Below are positions 1 to 6,024 of a DNA stretch of 8,330 nt, piece after piece. The stretch is from contig JAJYXA010000584.1 of NCBI GenBank assembly GCA_021791235.1, positions 1 to 8,330 of the forward strand, written 5' to 3'. The DNA is from Pseudomonadota bacterium. GTDB taxonomy: Bacteria > Pseudomonadota > Gammaproteobacteria > Burkholderiales > Thiobacillaceae. The position numbers and the translations under genes were made by a program. The notes below the pieces were generated by a model. The model was not told the origin of the DNA and ran no database searches. It saw nothing but the letters and a program-made list of their open reading frames with translations. Every line of letters starts with the position of its first letter. The first letter of the stretch is position 1.

Positions 1-575
1 ACGCGGTGGTCTTCATGGCCAACGAGCGCACCCGCATGGAAGACGCGGTGGCGGGCGACATCATCGGCATCCACAACCACGGCCAACTGCACATCGGCGA
101 CACGCTCACCGAAGGCGAGGCGCTGCAATACAAGGGCATCCCCTACTTCGCCCCCGAACTGTTCAGCCGCCCGCGCCTGCGCGACCCGCTGCGCGCCAAG
201 CAGTTGAACAAGGGCCTGCTGGAACTGGGCGAGGAAGGCGCGGTGCAGGTGTTCGAACCCTTCGCCGACAACACCCTCCTAATCGGCGCCGTCGGCCCGC
301 TGCAGTTCGAGATCGTCGCCCATCGGCTCAAGACCGAATACGGCGTCGACGCCAGCTTCGAAAACGCCGGCATCCACACCGCGCGCTGGGTCACCTGCCC
401 CGACGCCCAGCACCTCGCCGAATTCACCAAGGCCAACTCACTGAAACTGGCGAAGGACGTCGACGGCAACCTGGTGTATCTGGCGGACACCCGCGTCAAT
501 CTGCAACTCATGCAGGAACGCTGGCCCAAGGTCGCGTTCCACGACACGCGGGAGCATGGGCAGGTGATGGGTTAG
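1..575 (+). CDS. prfC: Peptide chain release factor 3 (RF3), C-terminal part
   Basis: Partial gene: the reading frame is already open at base 3 and ends at TAG 573-575, giving about 190 codons of a protein that is normally about 530 residues. RF3 is a translational GTPase that removes RF1 or RF2 from the ribosome after peptide release. The GTPase domain lies outside the window; what is seen is the end of the beta-barrel domain and the C-terminal RF3 domain. Segments typical of RF3 include [47 protein letters not shown], a TARWV segment and a terminal HDTREHG. EF-G-like GTPases share the barrel but not this C-terminal pattern. The gene is convergent with the antitoxin gene that ends at 777. 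No frameshift is visible. Confidence 0.96.
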   Translation, partial: AVVFMANERTRMEDAVAGDIIGIHNHGQLHIGDTLTEGEALQYKGIPYFAPELFSRPRLRDPLRAKQLNKGLLELGEEGAVQVFEPFADNTLLIGAVGPLQFEIVAHRLKTEYGVDASFENAGIHTARWVTCPDAQHLAEFTKANSLKLAKDVDGNLVYLADTRVNLQLMQERWPKVAFHDTREHGQVMG

Positions 576-631
576 GTCCGCAGCCAGACCGCCACGGACG
601 ACTTGACGGAGAATAGTTCGTGGGTAAGTAT

Positions 632-650
632 CCCCCGGCAGAGCCGGGGG
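632..650 (+). terminator. Strong hairpin after prfC, possible terminator
   Basis: CCCCCGGC (632-639) pairs perfectly with GCCGGGGG (643-650) across an AGA loop, 57 nt after the prfC stop. The tail CTTTAGTTTG is only moderately T-rich, so intrinsic termination is plausible but not textbook. The same hairpin is the first of four in a row and may belong to a larger structured element instead. Confidence 0.4.
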
Positions 651-753
651 CTTTAGTTTGTGAGCCGCTCAAAGCGGCTATACGGGGTCGCTAACGCGGC
701 CCCGATTCCATTGGGCCACCTGACGGTGGCCAGTTATTCGATGAGCCCATGAG
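632..753. repeat. Cluster of four tandem hairpins between convergent genes (possible structured RNA or mobile-element end)
   Basis: The gap 576-776 has no credible gene. Four hairpins follow one another: 632-639 with 643-650 (8 bp); AGCCGCT 663-669 with AGCGGCT 673-679 (7 bp, CAA loop); CGGGGTCGC 683-691 with GCGGCCCCG 696-704 (9 bp with one G-T wobble, TAAC loop); GGCCACC 714-720 with GGTGGCC 725-731 (7 bp, TGAC loop). A further pairing of TGGGC 712-716 with GCCCA 745-749 is possible and would compete with or enclose the fourth hairpin. ATGAG occurs twice at the right edge (741-745 and 749-753). Such density is more than a terminator needs. Candidates are a stand-alone HEARO/omega-RNA-type RNA, an end of an IS200/IS605-group element, or a REP-like repeat. 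No transposase or IscB-like gene is in the window, so identity is unproven. Bases 576-631 and 754-776 show nothing else I can name. Confidence 0.5.
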
Positions 754-776
754 AAAATTAAAGCGTCAGCATCGGA

Positions 777-1043
777 TCACTGATGCTCAACCCTCTCGTG
801 CAACCATATCTTGATCAGCGACTGATACGGCACGTCACGCGCATTGGCCGCGGCCTTGATGGCGTCGAGCAGGTGTTTGGGCAGCCGCAGCGAAATGGTG
901 TTGGTCGTGGGCTTCAGGTTGGGCAGGACGACGCGCCGGGCTCTTGACCAGTCGACATAATCGGCACTGTCGTGGGTTTCCCAGAATGTGCGCTCTTCGG
1001 CCTCCGAGGCAAAGGCCGGAACGGATTTAAGGCGCTTGCTCAT
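777..1043 (-). CDS. CopG/BrnA-like ribbon-helix-helix antitoxin, apparently orphan
   Basis: An 88-residue protein resembling the CopG/BrnA antitoxins of type II toxin-antitoxin systems, which bind DNA as dimers and neutralise a BrnT/RelE-type ribonuclease. The N-terminal half holds FASEAEERTFWETHDSADY and a VDWSRAR segment, usual for this family. The C-terminal half (TNTISLRLPKHLLDAIKAAA, then VPYQSLIKIWLHERV) fits a ribbon-helix-helix fold: a beta strand and two helices. I chose the ATG at 1043 because it gives the family-like MSKRLKSVP start and has GGAAGGAG about 10 nt upstream; an in-frame ATG at 1076 would add 11 unlikely residues. The gene starts 38 nt after the higA stop on the same strand and may be a third gene of that operon. 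In brnTA loci the toxin precedes the antitoxin; here higA sits there and no BrnT-like reading frame is present, so it is either an orphan or part of a three-gene arrangement. Confidence 0.8.
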   Translation of the reverse strand: MSKRLKSVPAFASEAEERTFWETHDSADYVDWSRARRVVLPNLKPTTNTISLRLPKHLLDAIKAAANARDVPYQSLIKIWLHERVEHQ

Positions 1044-1081
1044 AGATGCTTCGCTCCTTCCGGTACGGTTACGCATATTCC

Positions 1082-1372
1082 CTACGCCGCCAGCTTCTCC
1101 ACCTGCCTCAGCGCATCATCAATCAGCTTGCGCGTCTCTTCCAGATCATAATCCGCCTGCAGGCCCATCCAGAATCCTTCGCTGGTGCCGAACGTACGCG
1201 ACAGGCGCAACGCCGTGTCGGCGGTGATGCCGCGTTTTCCCAGCACGATTTCGTTGATGCGGCGGGGCGGCACGCCGATTGCGCGCGCGAGCGCGTTCTG
1301 GCTGATACCCATGGGGAGCAGGAACTCTTCCAGCAGGATTTCGCCGGGGTGAATGTTTTTCAGTTTGGCCAT
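1082..1372 (-). CDS. higA: HigA-family antitoxin (XRE helix-turn-helix)
   Basis: A 96-residue protein of the HigA/VapI antitoxin family: it binds the HigB toxin and represses the operon. The start KLKNIHPGEILLEEFL is characteristic of HigA. The helix-turn-helix covers roughly residues 23-60, with GISQNALARAIGVPPRRINEIV and the following GKRGITADTALRLSRTFG. The FWMGLQADYDLE segment near residues 67-78 is also typical of the family. The ATG at 1372 has an AGGAG six nt upstream. It lies 13 nt after the higB stop, giving the toxin-first order usual for higBA. The likely operator lies upstream of higB at 1671-1708. Confidence 0.92.
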   Translation of the reverse strand: MAKLKNIHPGEILLEEFLLPMGISQNALARAIGVPPRRINEIVLGKRGITADTALRLSRTFGTSEGFWMGLQADYDLEETRKLIDDALRQVEKLAA

Positions 1373-1385
1373 GACACACTCCTGG

Positions 1386-1664
1386 TCAGTGGTAATCGAC
1401 GCCGACTTCGCTGCAGCTGCCGTCTTTCCATTTGAAGCAAATCCGCCACTGGTCGTTGATGCGGATGCTGTGCTGCCCTTTGCGGTCGCCTTTCAAGGCC
1501 TCCAACCGGTTAGCGGGCGGGATGCGAAAATCTTCAAGAGTCTGCGCATTGTTCAGCATCCTCAGCTTGCGCCGCGCGATGTCCTGAATGCTGGCAGGCA
1601 GCCTGCGCGCGCGTTCGCCGCACCAGACCGATTCGGTTTCCTTGTCAGCGAAATCGAGAATCAT
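1386..1664 (-). CDS. higB: HigB-family toxin (RelE/ParE-like mRNA interferase)
   Basis: A 92-residue protein, the same length as the well-studied Proteus vulgaris HigB, a ribosome-dependent mRNA endonuclease. The opening MILDFADKETE, the central LEALKGDRKGQ (about 55-64), NDQWRICFKW (about 70-79) and the final VDYH match that family. The LKGDRxG lysine, the WRI arginine and the terminal histidine correspond by eye to residues implicated in RNA cleavage. A glutamate stands near position 55, close to where P. vulgaris HigB has a histidine, so catalytic detail may differ. The ATG at 1664 is preferred over the TTG at 1670, which only adds Met-Gly. It is followed after 13 nt by higA. It lies downstream of radA on the same strand, separated by a GC-rich dyad and its own operator region, so independent transcription is likely. 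Confidence 0.92.
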   Translation of the reverse strand: MILDFADKETESVWCGERARRLPASIQDIARRKLRMLNNAQTLEDFRIPPANRLEALKGDRKGQHSIRINDQWRICFKWKDGSCSEVGVDYH

Positions 1665-1670
1665 GCCCAA

Positions 1671-1708
1671 CCATAACGCATGTCGTTATATGACGTCAAC
1701 CGTTATGG
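1671..1708 (-). promoter_or_regulatory. Probable HigA operator overlapping the higBA promoter
   Basis: On the plus strand ATAACG at 1673-1678 and inverted copies CGTTAT at 1684-1689 and 1701-1706 form two nested perfect dyads: ATAACG-5 nt-CGTTAT (1673-1689) and CCATAACG/CGTTATGG (1671-1678 and 1701-1708). The block is 7-44 nt upstream of the higB ATG, the expected place for autorepression by the HigA/HigB complex. On the minus strand a -35-like TTGACG (1699-1694) has an 18-nt spacer to TATGGT (1675-1670), which would give an almost leaderless transcript. TATAAC (1690-1685) is an alternative -10 without a clear -35. The dyads are seen directly; the binding protein is inferred. Confidence 0.65.
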
Positions 1709-1724
1709 AATGGAGCTCTGGACA

Positions 1725-1778
1725 AGGGGCTTGCCCCTCACCCTCTCCCCCGGCCCCTCTCCCCTCAAGGGAGAGGGG
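1725..1778. repeat. GC-rich dyad repeat between radA and higB
   Basis: CCCCTCTCCC (1754-1763) and GGGAGAGGGG (1769-1778) form a perfect 10-bp stem with a CTCAA loop. A smaller dyad AGGGGC/GCCCCT lies at 1725-1738. Between them is a run of CCCTCTCCC-type pyrimidines. This kind of CCCTCTCCC/GGGAGAGGG intergenic palindrome is dispersed in many proteobacterial genomes. It follows the radA stop (1795) on the minus strand and might slow or end transcription there, but there is no T-run, so it is not a standard terminator. Confidence 0.55.
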
Positions 1779-1794
1779 AGGCTGGCATGGATGC

Positions 1795-3150
1795 TCAGCT
1801 TTCCCGGAACAGGGTGATCGCCTCGTCCAGCCGCTGCACCGCGTGCACGGTCATGCCGGCAATCTTCTGCTTGGGCTGGTTGGCGGCCGGTACGATGGCC
1901 TGGGTGAAGCCGAGCTTGGCGGCTTCCTTCAAGCGTTCCTGACCGCGCTGCACCGGGCGGATTTCGCCGGCCAGCCCCACTTCGCCGAACATCACCAGTT
2001 TGTCGGGCAGGGGCAGGCTCCGCAGCGAGGACACGATGGCTGCCAGCACCGCGAGGTCGGCGGCGGGCTCGCTGATCTTCACCCCGCCCACCGCATTGAC
2101 GAACACGTCCTGATCGAAGCAGGCGATGCCGGCGTGGCGGTGCAGCACGGCGAGCAGCATGGCGAGGCGGTTCTGCTCCAGACCCACACTCAAACGACGC
2201 GGGCTCGGCGCGTGGCTGGAATCGACCAGCGCCTGGATTTCCACCAGCAGCGGCCGCGTGCCTTCCTGCGTCACCAGCACGCACGAGCCGGGCACCGGCT
2301 CGCCGTGGCGCGACAGGAAGATCGCCGAGGGGTTGGACACGCCCTTCAGCCCCTTCTCGGTCATCGCGAACACGCCGATTTCGTTGACCGCGCCGAAGCG
2401 GTTCTTGAACGCGCGCACCAGGCGGAAGCTCGATCCGGTATCGCCCTCGAAATACAGCACGGTGTCGACGATGTGTTCGAGCACGCGCGGGCCGGCGATC
2501 GCACCTTCCTTGGTCACGTGGCCGACCAGGATGATCGCGGTGCCGGTCTGCTTGGCGTGGCGCGTGAGCTGTGCGGCGCATTCGCGCACCTGCGCCACCG
2601 AGCCGGGGGCGGAGGCCAGCGCCTCGGAATACACGGTCTGGATCGAATCGATCACCGCGACTTCGGGCTTGAGTTCGGCCAGCTGCGCCAGGATCGCCTC
2701 CAGCCGGATTTCCGGCAGCACCGGCAGATTGGTTTCGGGCAGGGAGAGGCGACGCGCACGTAGCGCCACCTGGCGCGCCGATTCCTCGCCGCTGACGTAG
2801 AGGGTCTTCAGGCGGCCCGACAATCCGGCCAGCGCCTGCAAGAGCAGCGTCGACTTGCCGATGCCGGGGTCGCCGCCGATCAGCGTCACCCCGCCCGGCA
2901 CCAGGCCGCCGCCCAGCACGCGGTCGAGCTCGCCGATGTCGGTGGCGATGCGGCTTTCTTCCGAGGCTTCGACGTCGTGCAGAAATTGCGCCGCGCTCGT
3001 CGCCGCCAGCGAGGCGAAGCGCGGCTTGGCCGACTCGGCAATGGTTTCGACCAGGGTGTTCCAGGCGTTGCAATGCGGGCACTGCCCCTGCCACTTGGGC
3101 AAAGAACCGCCGCATTCGGTGCAGGTGTAGATCGTTTTGGTTTTGGCCAT
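1795..3150 (-). CDS. radA: DNA repair protein RadA (branch-migration ATPase)
   Basis: A 451-residue protein of normal RadA length (E. coli about 460). RadA is a RecA-like ATPase/helicase that extends and processes recombination intermediates. In order: an N-terminal C4 zinc ribbon (Cys10, Cys13, Cys24, Cys27); Walker A GGDPGIGKST at about 92-101; Walker B AVIDSI at about 165-170; the RadA signature KNRFG at 249-253; and a C-terminal Lon-protease-like domain containing DVFVNAVGGVKI and GEVGLAGEIRPV. The Lon-like domain is structural in RadA, not a protease. The ATG at 3150 starts the family-typical MAKTKTIYTCTECG; the ribosome-binding site is weak. It begins 31 nt after the parE stop on the same strand, so it may be co-transcribed with parDE. 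All key residues look intact. Confidence 0.97.
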   Translation of the reverse strand: MAKTKTIYTCTECGGSLPKWQGQCPHCNAWNTLVETIAESAKPRFASLAATSAAQFLHDVEASEESRIATDIGELDRVLGGGLVPGGVTLIGGDPGIGKSTLLLQALAGLSGRLKTLYVSGEESARQVALRARRLSLPETNLPVLPEIRLEAILAQLAELKPEVAVIDSIQTVYSEALASAPGSVAQVRECAAQLTRHAKQTGTAIILVGHVTKEGAIAGPRVLEHIVDTVLYFEGDTGSSFRLVRAFKNRFGAVNEIGVFAMTEKGLKGVSNPSAIFLSRHGEPVPGSCVLVTQEGTRPLLVEIQALVDSSHAPSPRRLSVGLEQNRLAMLLAVLHRHAGIACFDQDVFVNAVGGVKISEPAADLAVLAAIVSSLRSLPLPDKLVMFGEVGLAGEIRPVQRGQERLKEAAKLGFTQAIVPAANQPKQKIAGMTVHAVQRLDEAITLFRES

Positions 3151-3181
3151 CAGGCGTCGCGCTTATTCAGTGGTGTTTCGT

Positions 3182-3469
3182 TCACGGGCCAACTTCGCGT
3201 TGATGGCGAATCGCCAGAACGCGTGCGACATCGCGGATTTCGTCGTAGCGGTAGAGCGCGATGTAACCGGTTTTACCGCGCGATATGACCAGTTCGCGCA
3301 CCTGGCTTCCATAACGCCTACCGATATTCGGATGCAAACGGAGCATATCCAGTGCGGATACGATCAGGGGAATGGTTCTGGCGGCTTCGTGCGGGTCTGT
3401 CTCGATCAAGAACCGCGCGAGGCGCCCAAGATCATGCGCTGCGCTGGCGGAGTAGCGTAGCCTGGCCAC
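3182..3469 (-). CDS. ParE/RelE-superfamily toxin
   Basis: A 95-residue protein of the RelE/ParE toxin superfamily (plasmid stabilisation type). The start RLRYSASAAHDLGRLARFL, a central LRLHPNIGRRYGSQVREL and the end YIALYRYDEIRDVARVLAIRH fit the ParE-like branch, whose studied members poison DNA gyrase. The sequence alone does not prove gyrase over ribosome or mRNA as target. The start is GTG at 3469, two nt after the stop of the antitoxin gene and without a clear ribosome-binding site, so translation is probably coupled to the antitoxin. It ends 31 nt before radA. An antitoxin-then-toxin order is standard for parDE. Confidence 0.88.
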   Translation of the reverse strand: MARLRYSASAAHDLGRLARFLIETDPHEAARTIPLIVSALDMLRLHPNIGRRYGSQVRELVISRGKTGYIALYRYDEIRDVARVLAIRHQREVGP

Positions 3470-3471
3470 GC

Positions 3472-3753
3472 TTAGAGTTTGACCGGCTTGGGAAACTCAG
3501 GCTTTTCGCCTGCAACAATCGCCTTCAGATAAGCGTGTACTTCGTCTGCGTCGTATCCCTCGCCCGTCTCGGTCATTTCGCGGTCGGCTTCCAGCGCCTC
3601 GGCCATGAAAGCGGCATAGGCTTCGGATTGCGCGACGCGCTCTTCCAGCGCTTCGATCATCCAGGCGTGGGGCGATTTGCCCGCGGCCTCGGCCAGCGGC
3701 GCGATGCGCGCCTTGAGCGGTTCGGGCAGTTTGAGCGTGGTAGTGGTGGCCAT
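3472..3753 (-). CDS. ParD-like ribbon-helix-helix antitoxin
   Basis: A 93-residue protein whose first half (TTTLKLPEPLKARIAPLAEA, then KSPHAWMIEALEERV) reads as a ribbon-helix-helix DNA-binding domain of the CopG/ParD type. The acidic second half (roughly 45-80, with EADREMTETGEGYDADEVHAY on 20-odd residues) would wrap the toxin. It is expected to neutralise the adjacent ParE-like toxin and repress the pair. The ATG at 3753 has AAGGAG at 3765-3760, six nt upstream, an ideal ribosome-binding site. An inverted repeat and promoter-like boxes lie directly upstream, between this gene and the cysM stop. Confidence 0.87.
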   Translation of the reverse strand: MATTTTLKLPEPLKARIAPLAEAAGKSPHAWMIEALEERVAQSEAYAAFMAEALEADREMTETGEGYDADEVHAYLKAIVAGEKPEFPKPVKL

Positions 3754-3771
3754 GACGATCTCCTTCAGAGA

Positions 3772-3809
3772 GGTGACACCAAAGTATCACCACATTGGAT
3801 CATCGTCAA
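3772..3809 (-). promoter_or_regulatory. Probable promoter and operator of the ParD/ParE-like pair
   Basis: GGTGACAC (3772-3779) and GTATCACC (3784-3791) form an inverted repeat with one mismatch and a 4-nt spacer, 19-38 nt upstream of the antitoxin ATG. On the minus strand a -35-like TTGACG (3809-3804) stands 15 nt before a -10-like GATACT (3788-3783), which falls inside the repeat. A ribbon-helix-helix antitoxin bound there would block RNA polymerase. The short spacer makes the exact promoter uncertain. Confidence 0.5.
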
Positions 3810-3810
3810 T

Positions 3811-4698
3811 TCAGGCCGGAAAAACGCCCGTCGACAGATAGCGATCACCGCGGTCGCAGACGATGGAGACGATCACCGCGTTCTCGACTTCCTTCGACAC
3901 CTGCAGCGCCGCCCACAGCGCGCCGCCGGACGAGATGCCGGCGAAGATGCCTTCCTCGCGCGCCAGCCGCCGGGTGGTTTCCTCGGCGTCCTGCTGGCTG
4001 ACGTAGATCATGCGGTCGACGCGGCTGGGGTCGCAGATTTTCGGCACATACTCTTCCGGCCATTTGCGGATGCCGGGGATCTGCGCGCCCTCGGTGGGCT
4101 GCACGCCGATGATCTGGATGCTGGGGTTCTGTTCCTTGAGGTAGCGCGAGCAGCCCATGATGGTGCCGGTGGTGCCCATGCTGGAGACGAAGTGGGTGAT
4201 CCTGCCTTCGGTATCGCGCCAGATTTCCGGACCGGTGGTGCGGTAGTGCGCCTCCGGATTGTCGGGGTTGGAGAACTGGTCGAGGATCTTGCCGATGCCC
4301 TGCTTCTCCATCGCCACCGCCAGGTCGCGCGCGCCTTCCATGCCGGCTTCCTTGCTCACCAGTTGCAGCTCGGCGCCGAAGGCGCGCATGGTCTGCCGCC
4401 GCTCGATCGACAGGTGCTCGGGCATGATGAGGATCATCTTGTAGCCGCGCATTGCCGCCGCCATCGCCAGCGCGATGCCGGTGTTGCCGCTGGTGGCTTC
4501 GATCAGGGTGTCGCCGGGCTTGATCTCGCCGCGCGCCTCGGCCCGCTCGATCATCGACAGCGCCGGGCGGTCCTTCACCGAGCCGGCCGGGTTGTTGCCT
4601 TCGAGCTTGACCAGGATGGTGTTGCTGGTCTCGCCGGGCATGCGTTTGAGGCGTACCAAGGGGGTATTCCCGACGCAGTCTTCGATGCTCTTGTACAT
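3811..4698 (-). CDS. cysM: Cysteine synthase B (O-acetylserine sulfhydrylase, CysM type)
   Basis: A 295-residue PLP enzyme that makes cysteine from O-acetylserine and sulfide, or S-sulfocysteine from thiosulfate. The PLP lysine is Lys42 in NPAGSVKDRP. The substrate loop TSGNTG is at 69-74, the phosphate-binding GTTGT at 175-179, and SSGGA at 256-260. The short length, IPGIRKWPEEYVP near 207-219 (with an arginine that fits the thiosulfate-handling position of CysM) and CDRGDRYLST at 281-290 favour CysM over CysK. It starts with ATG 3 nt after the ugd stop, so it is the last gene of the lapA-to-cysM operon. In several betaproteobacteria cysM similarly follows LPS sugar genes in this neighbourhood. 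Confidence 0.96.
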   Translation of the reverse strand: MYKSIEDCVGNTPLVRLKRMPGETSNTILVKLEGNNPAGSVKDRPALSMIERAEARGEIKPGDTLIEATSGNTGIALAMAAAMRGYKMILIMPEHLSIERRQTMRAFGAELQLVSKEAGMEGARDLAVAMEKQGIGKILDQFSNPDNPEAHYRTTGPEIWRDTEGRITHFVSSMGTTGTIMGCSRYLKEQNPSIQIIGVQPTEGAQIPGIRKWPEEYVPKICDPSRVDRMIYVSQQDAEETTRRLAREEGIFAGISSGGALWAALQVSKEVENAVIVSIVCDRGDRYLSTGVFPA

Positions 4699-4701
4699 GC
4701 C

Positions 4702-6024
4702 CTACTGCCGCCCGATCGGGAGGTACTCGAAGCCCAGATCGCGCATCGCCTGCGGCTCGTAGAGATTGCGGCCGTCGAAAATCATCGGCACCTTCAGCAG
4801 CGATTTCATGGTGTCGAAATTGGGGCTGCGAAACACCTTCCACTCGGTGACGATCAACAACGCGTCGGCGCCTTTCAACGCATCCATCGGGCTGTCGACC
4901 AGCAGCAGGTCGGCGCGCTCGCCGTAGATGCGGCGGGTTTCTTCCATCGCCGCCGGGTCGTAGGCCGATACGCTCGCCCCCATCGCCCACAGGGCTTCGA
5001 GCATGGTGCGGCTCGGCGCCTCGCGCATGTCGTCGGTATTGGGCTTGAACGCCAGGCCCCACATGGCGAAGCGCTTGCCCTTGAGGTCGGTGCCGAAGCG
5101 CGCGACCAGCTTGTTGACCAGAATCTGCTTCTGCGCGTCGTTGGCCTCCTCCACCGCGTCGAGCACGCGCAGCGGTATGCCGTTTTCCTGGCCGGTGCGG
5201 CGCAGCGCCTGCACGTCCTTGGGGAAGCACGAACCGCCGTAGCCGCAGCCGGCATACAAAAAGTGATAGCCGATGCGCGGGTCGGAGCCGATGCCGTGGC
5301 GCACCTGTTCGATGTCGGCGCCGAGCTTTTCCGCCAGCACGGCAAGTTCGTTCATGAAGGAAATGCGCGTCGCCAGCATGGCGTTGGCGGCATATTTGGT
5401 GAGTTCGGCGCTCTTCACGTCCATCACCGTGAGACGGTCATGGTTGCGCTGGAACGGCGCATACAACTGCCGCAGCAACTGGGTGGCGCGCTCGCTGTCG
5501 GTGCCGATCACGATGCGGTCGGGCTTCATGAAGTCGTCCACCGCCGCCCCTTCTTTCAGAAACTCGGGGTTGGACGCCACGTTGAATTCGATCGCGGCGC
5601 CACGTTTGTTCAACTCCTCCTGCAGGGCGGCCCTCACCTTGTCGGCGGTGCCCACCGGCACGGTGGACTTGTCGACCACCAGCTTGTAATCCTGCATGTG
5701 GCGGCCGATGTTGCGCGCGGCGGAGACCACGTATTGCAGGTCGGCCGAGCCGTCCTCGTCCGGCGGCGTGCCGACGGCGATGAACTGGATCTGGCCGAAG
5801 TTCACCGACTCTTCGATGTCGGTGGTGAAATGCAACCGGCCTGCGGCGACGTTGCGCTTCACCATGTCTTCCAGCCCCGGCTCGTAGATCGGGATGCCGC
5901 CGGCCTTCAGGGTCTCGATCTTGTCCGGGTCGACGTCGAGGCACAGCACCTCGTTGCCGACCTCGGCCAGGCAGGTTCCCGTCACCAGGCCCACATAGCC
6001 GGTGCCGATCACGGTAATTTTCAC
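4702..6024 (-). CDS. ugd: UDP-glucose 6-dehydrogenase
   Basis: A 440-residue NAD-dependent enzyme that oxidises UDP-glucose twice to UDP-glucuronate, a precursor for exopolysaccharide and LPS sugars. The Rossmann motif GTGYVG is at 7-12, with an acidic residue at 30 for NAD ribose. STVPVGT is at 120-126, NPEFLKEG at 152-159, a lysine in [12 protein letters not shown] at about 210, and the catalytic Cys266 in GGSCFPKD. The start is GTG at 6024: it gives the canonical [12 protein letters not shown], has GGGAG upstream, and overlaps the pyrF stop in a GTGA, which couples translation. An upstream TTG at 6039 lacks a ribosome-binding site. GDP-mannose dehydrogenase is related, but the GGSCFPKD context and length favour Ugd. 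Confidence 0.95.
   Translation of the reverse strand: MKITVIGTGYVGLVTGTCLAEVGNEVLCLDVDPDKIETLKAGGIPIYEPGLEDMVKRNVAAGRLHFTTDIEESVNFGQIQFIAVGTPPDEDGSADLQYVVSAARNIGRHMQDYKLVVDKSTVPVGTADKVRAALQEELNKRGAAIEFNVASNPEFLKEGAAVDDFMKPDRIVIGTDSERATQLLRQLYAPFQRNHDRLTVMDVKSAELTKYAANAMLATRISFMNELAVLAEKLGADIEQVRHGIGSDPRIGYHFLYAGCGYGGSCFPKDVQALRRTGQENGIPLRVLDAVEEANDAQKQILVNKLVARFGTDLKGKRFAMWGLAFKPNTDDMREAPSRTMLEALWAMGASVSAYDPAAMEETRRIYGERADLLLVDSPMDALKGADALLIVTEWKVFRSPNFDTMKSLLKVPMIFDGRNLYEPQAMRDLGFEYLPIGRQ

Noticed and set aside
632..731. The hairpin cluster as a CRISPR array
   Set aside because: The stems differ in sequence and there are no repeated units with spacers.
576..776. A tRNA or a degraded toxin gene in the prfC-antitoxin gap
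   Set aside because: No cloverleaf with a TTC arm and no reading frame with BrnT-like residues could be found on either strand.
1044..1076. An 11-residue N-terminal extension of the CopG-like antitoxin
   Set aside because: The inner ATG at 1043 has a better ribosome-binding site and gives the family-like start.
1703..3115. A 470-codon open frame on the minus strand overlapping radA
   Set aside because: It is a shifted frame of radA with an Arg/Gly/Pro-rich product; the true radA frame has all zinc, Walker and KNRFG motifs.
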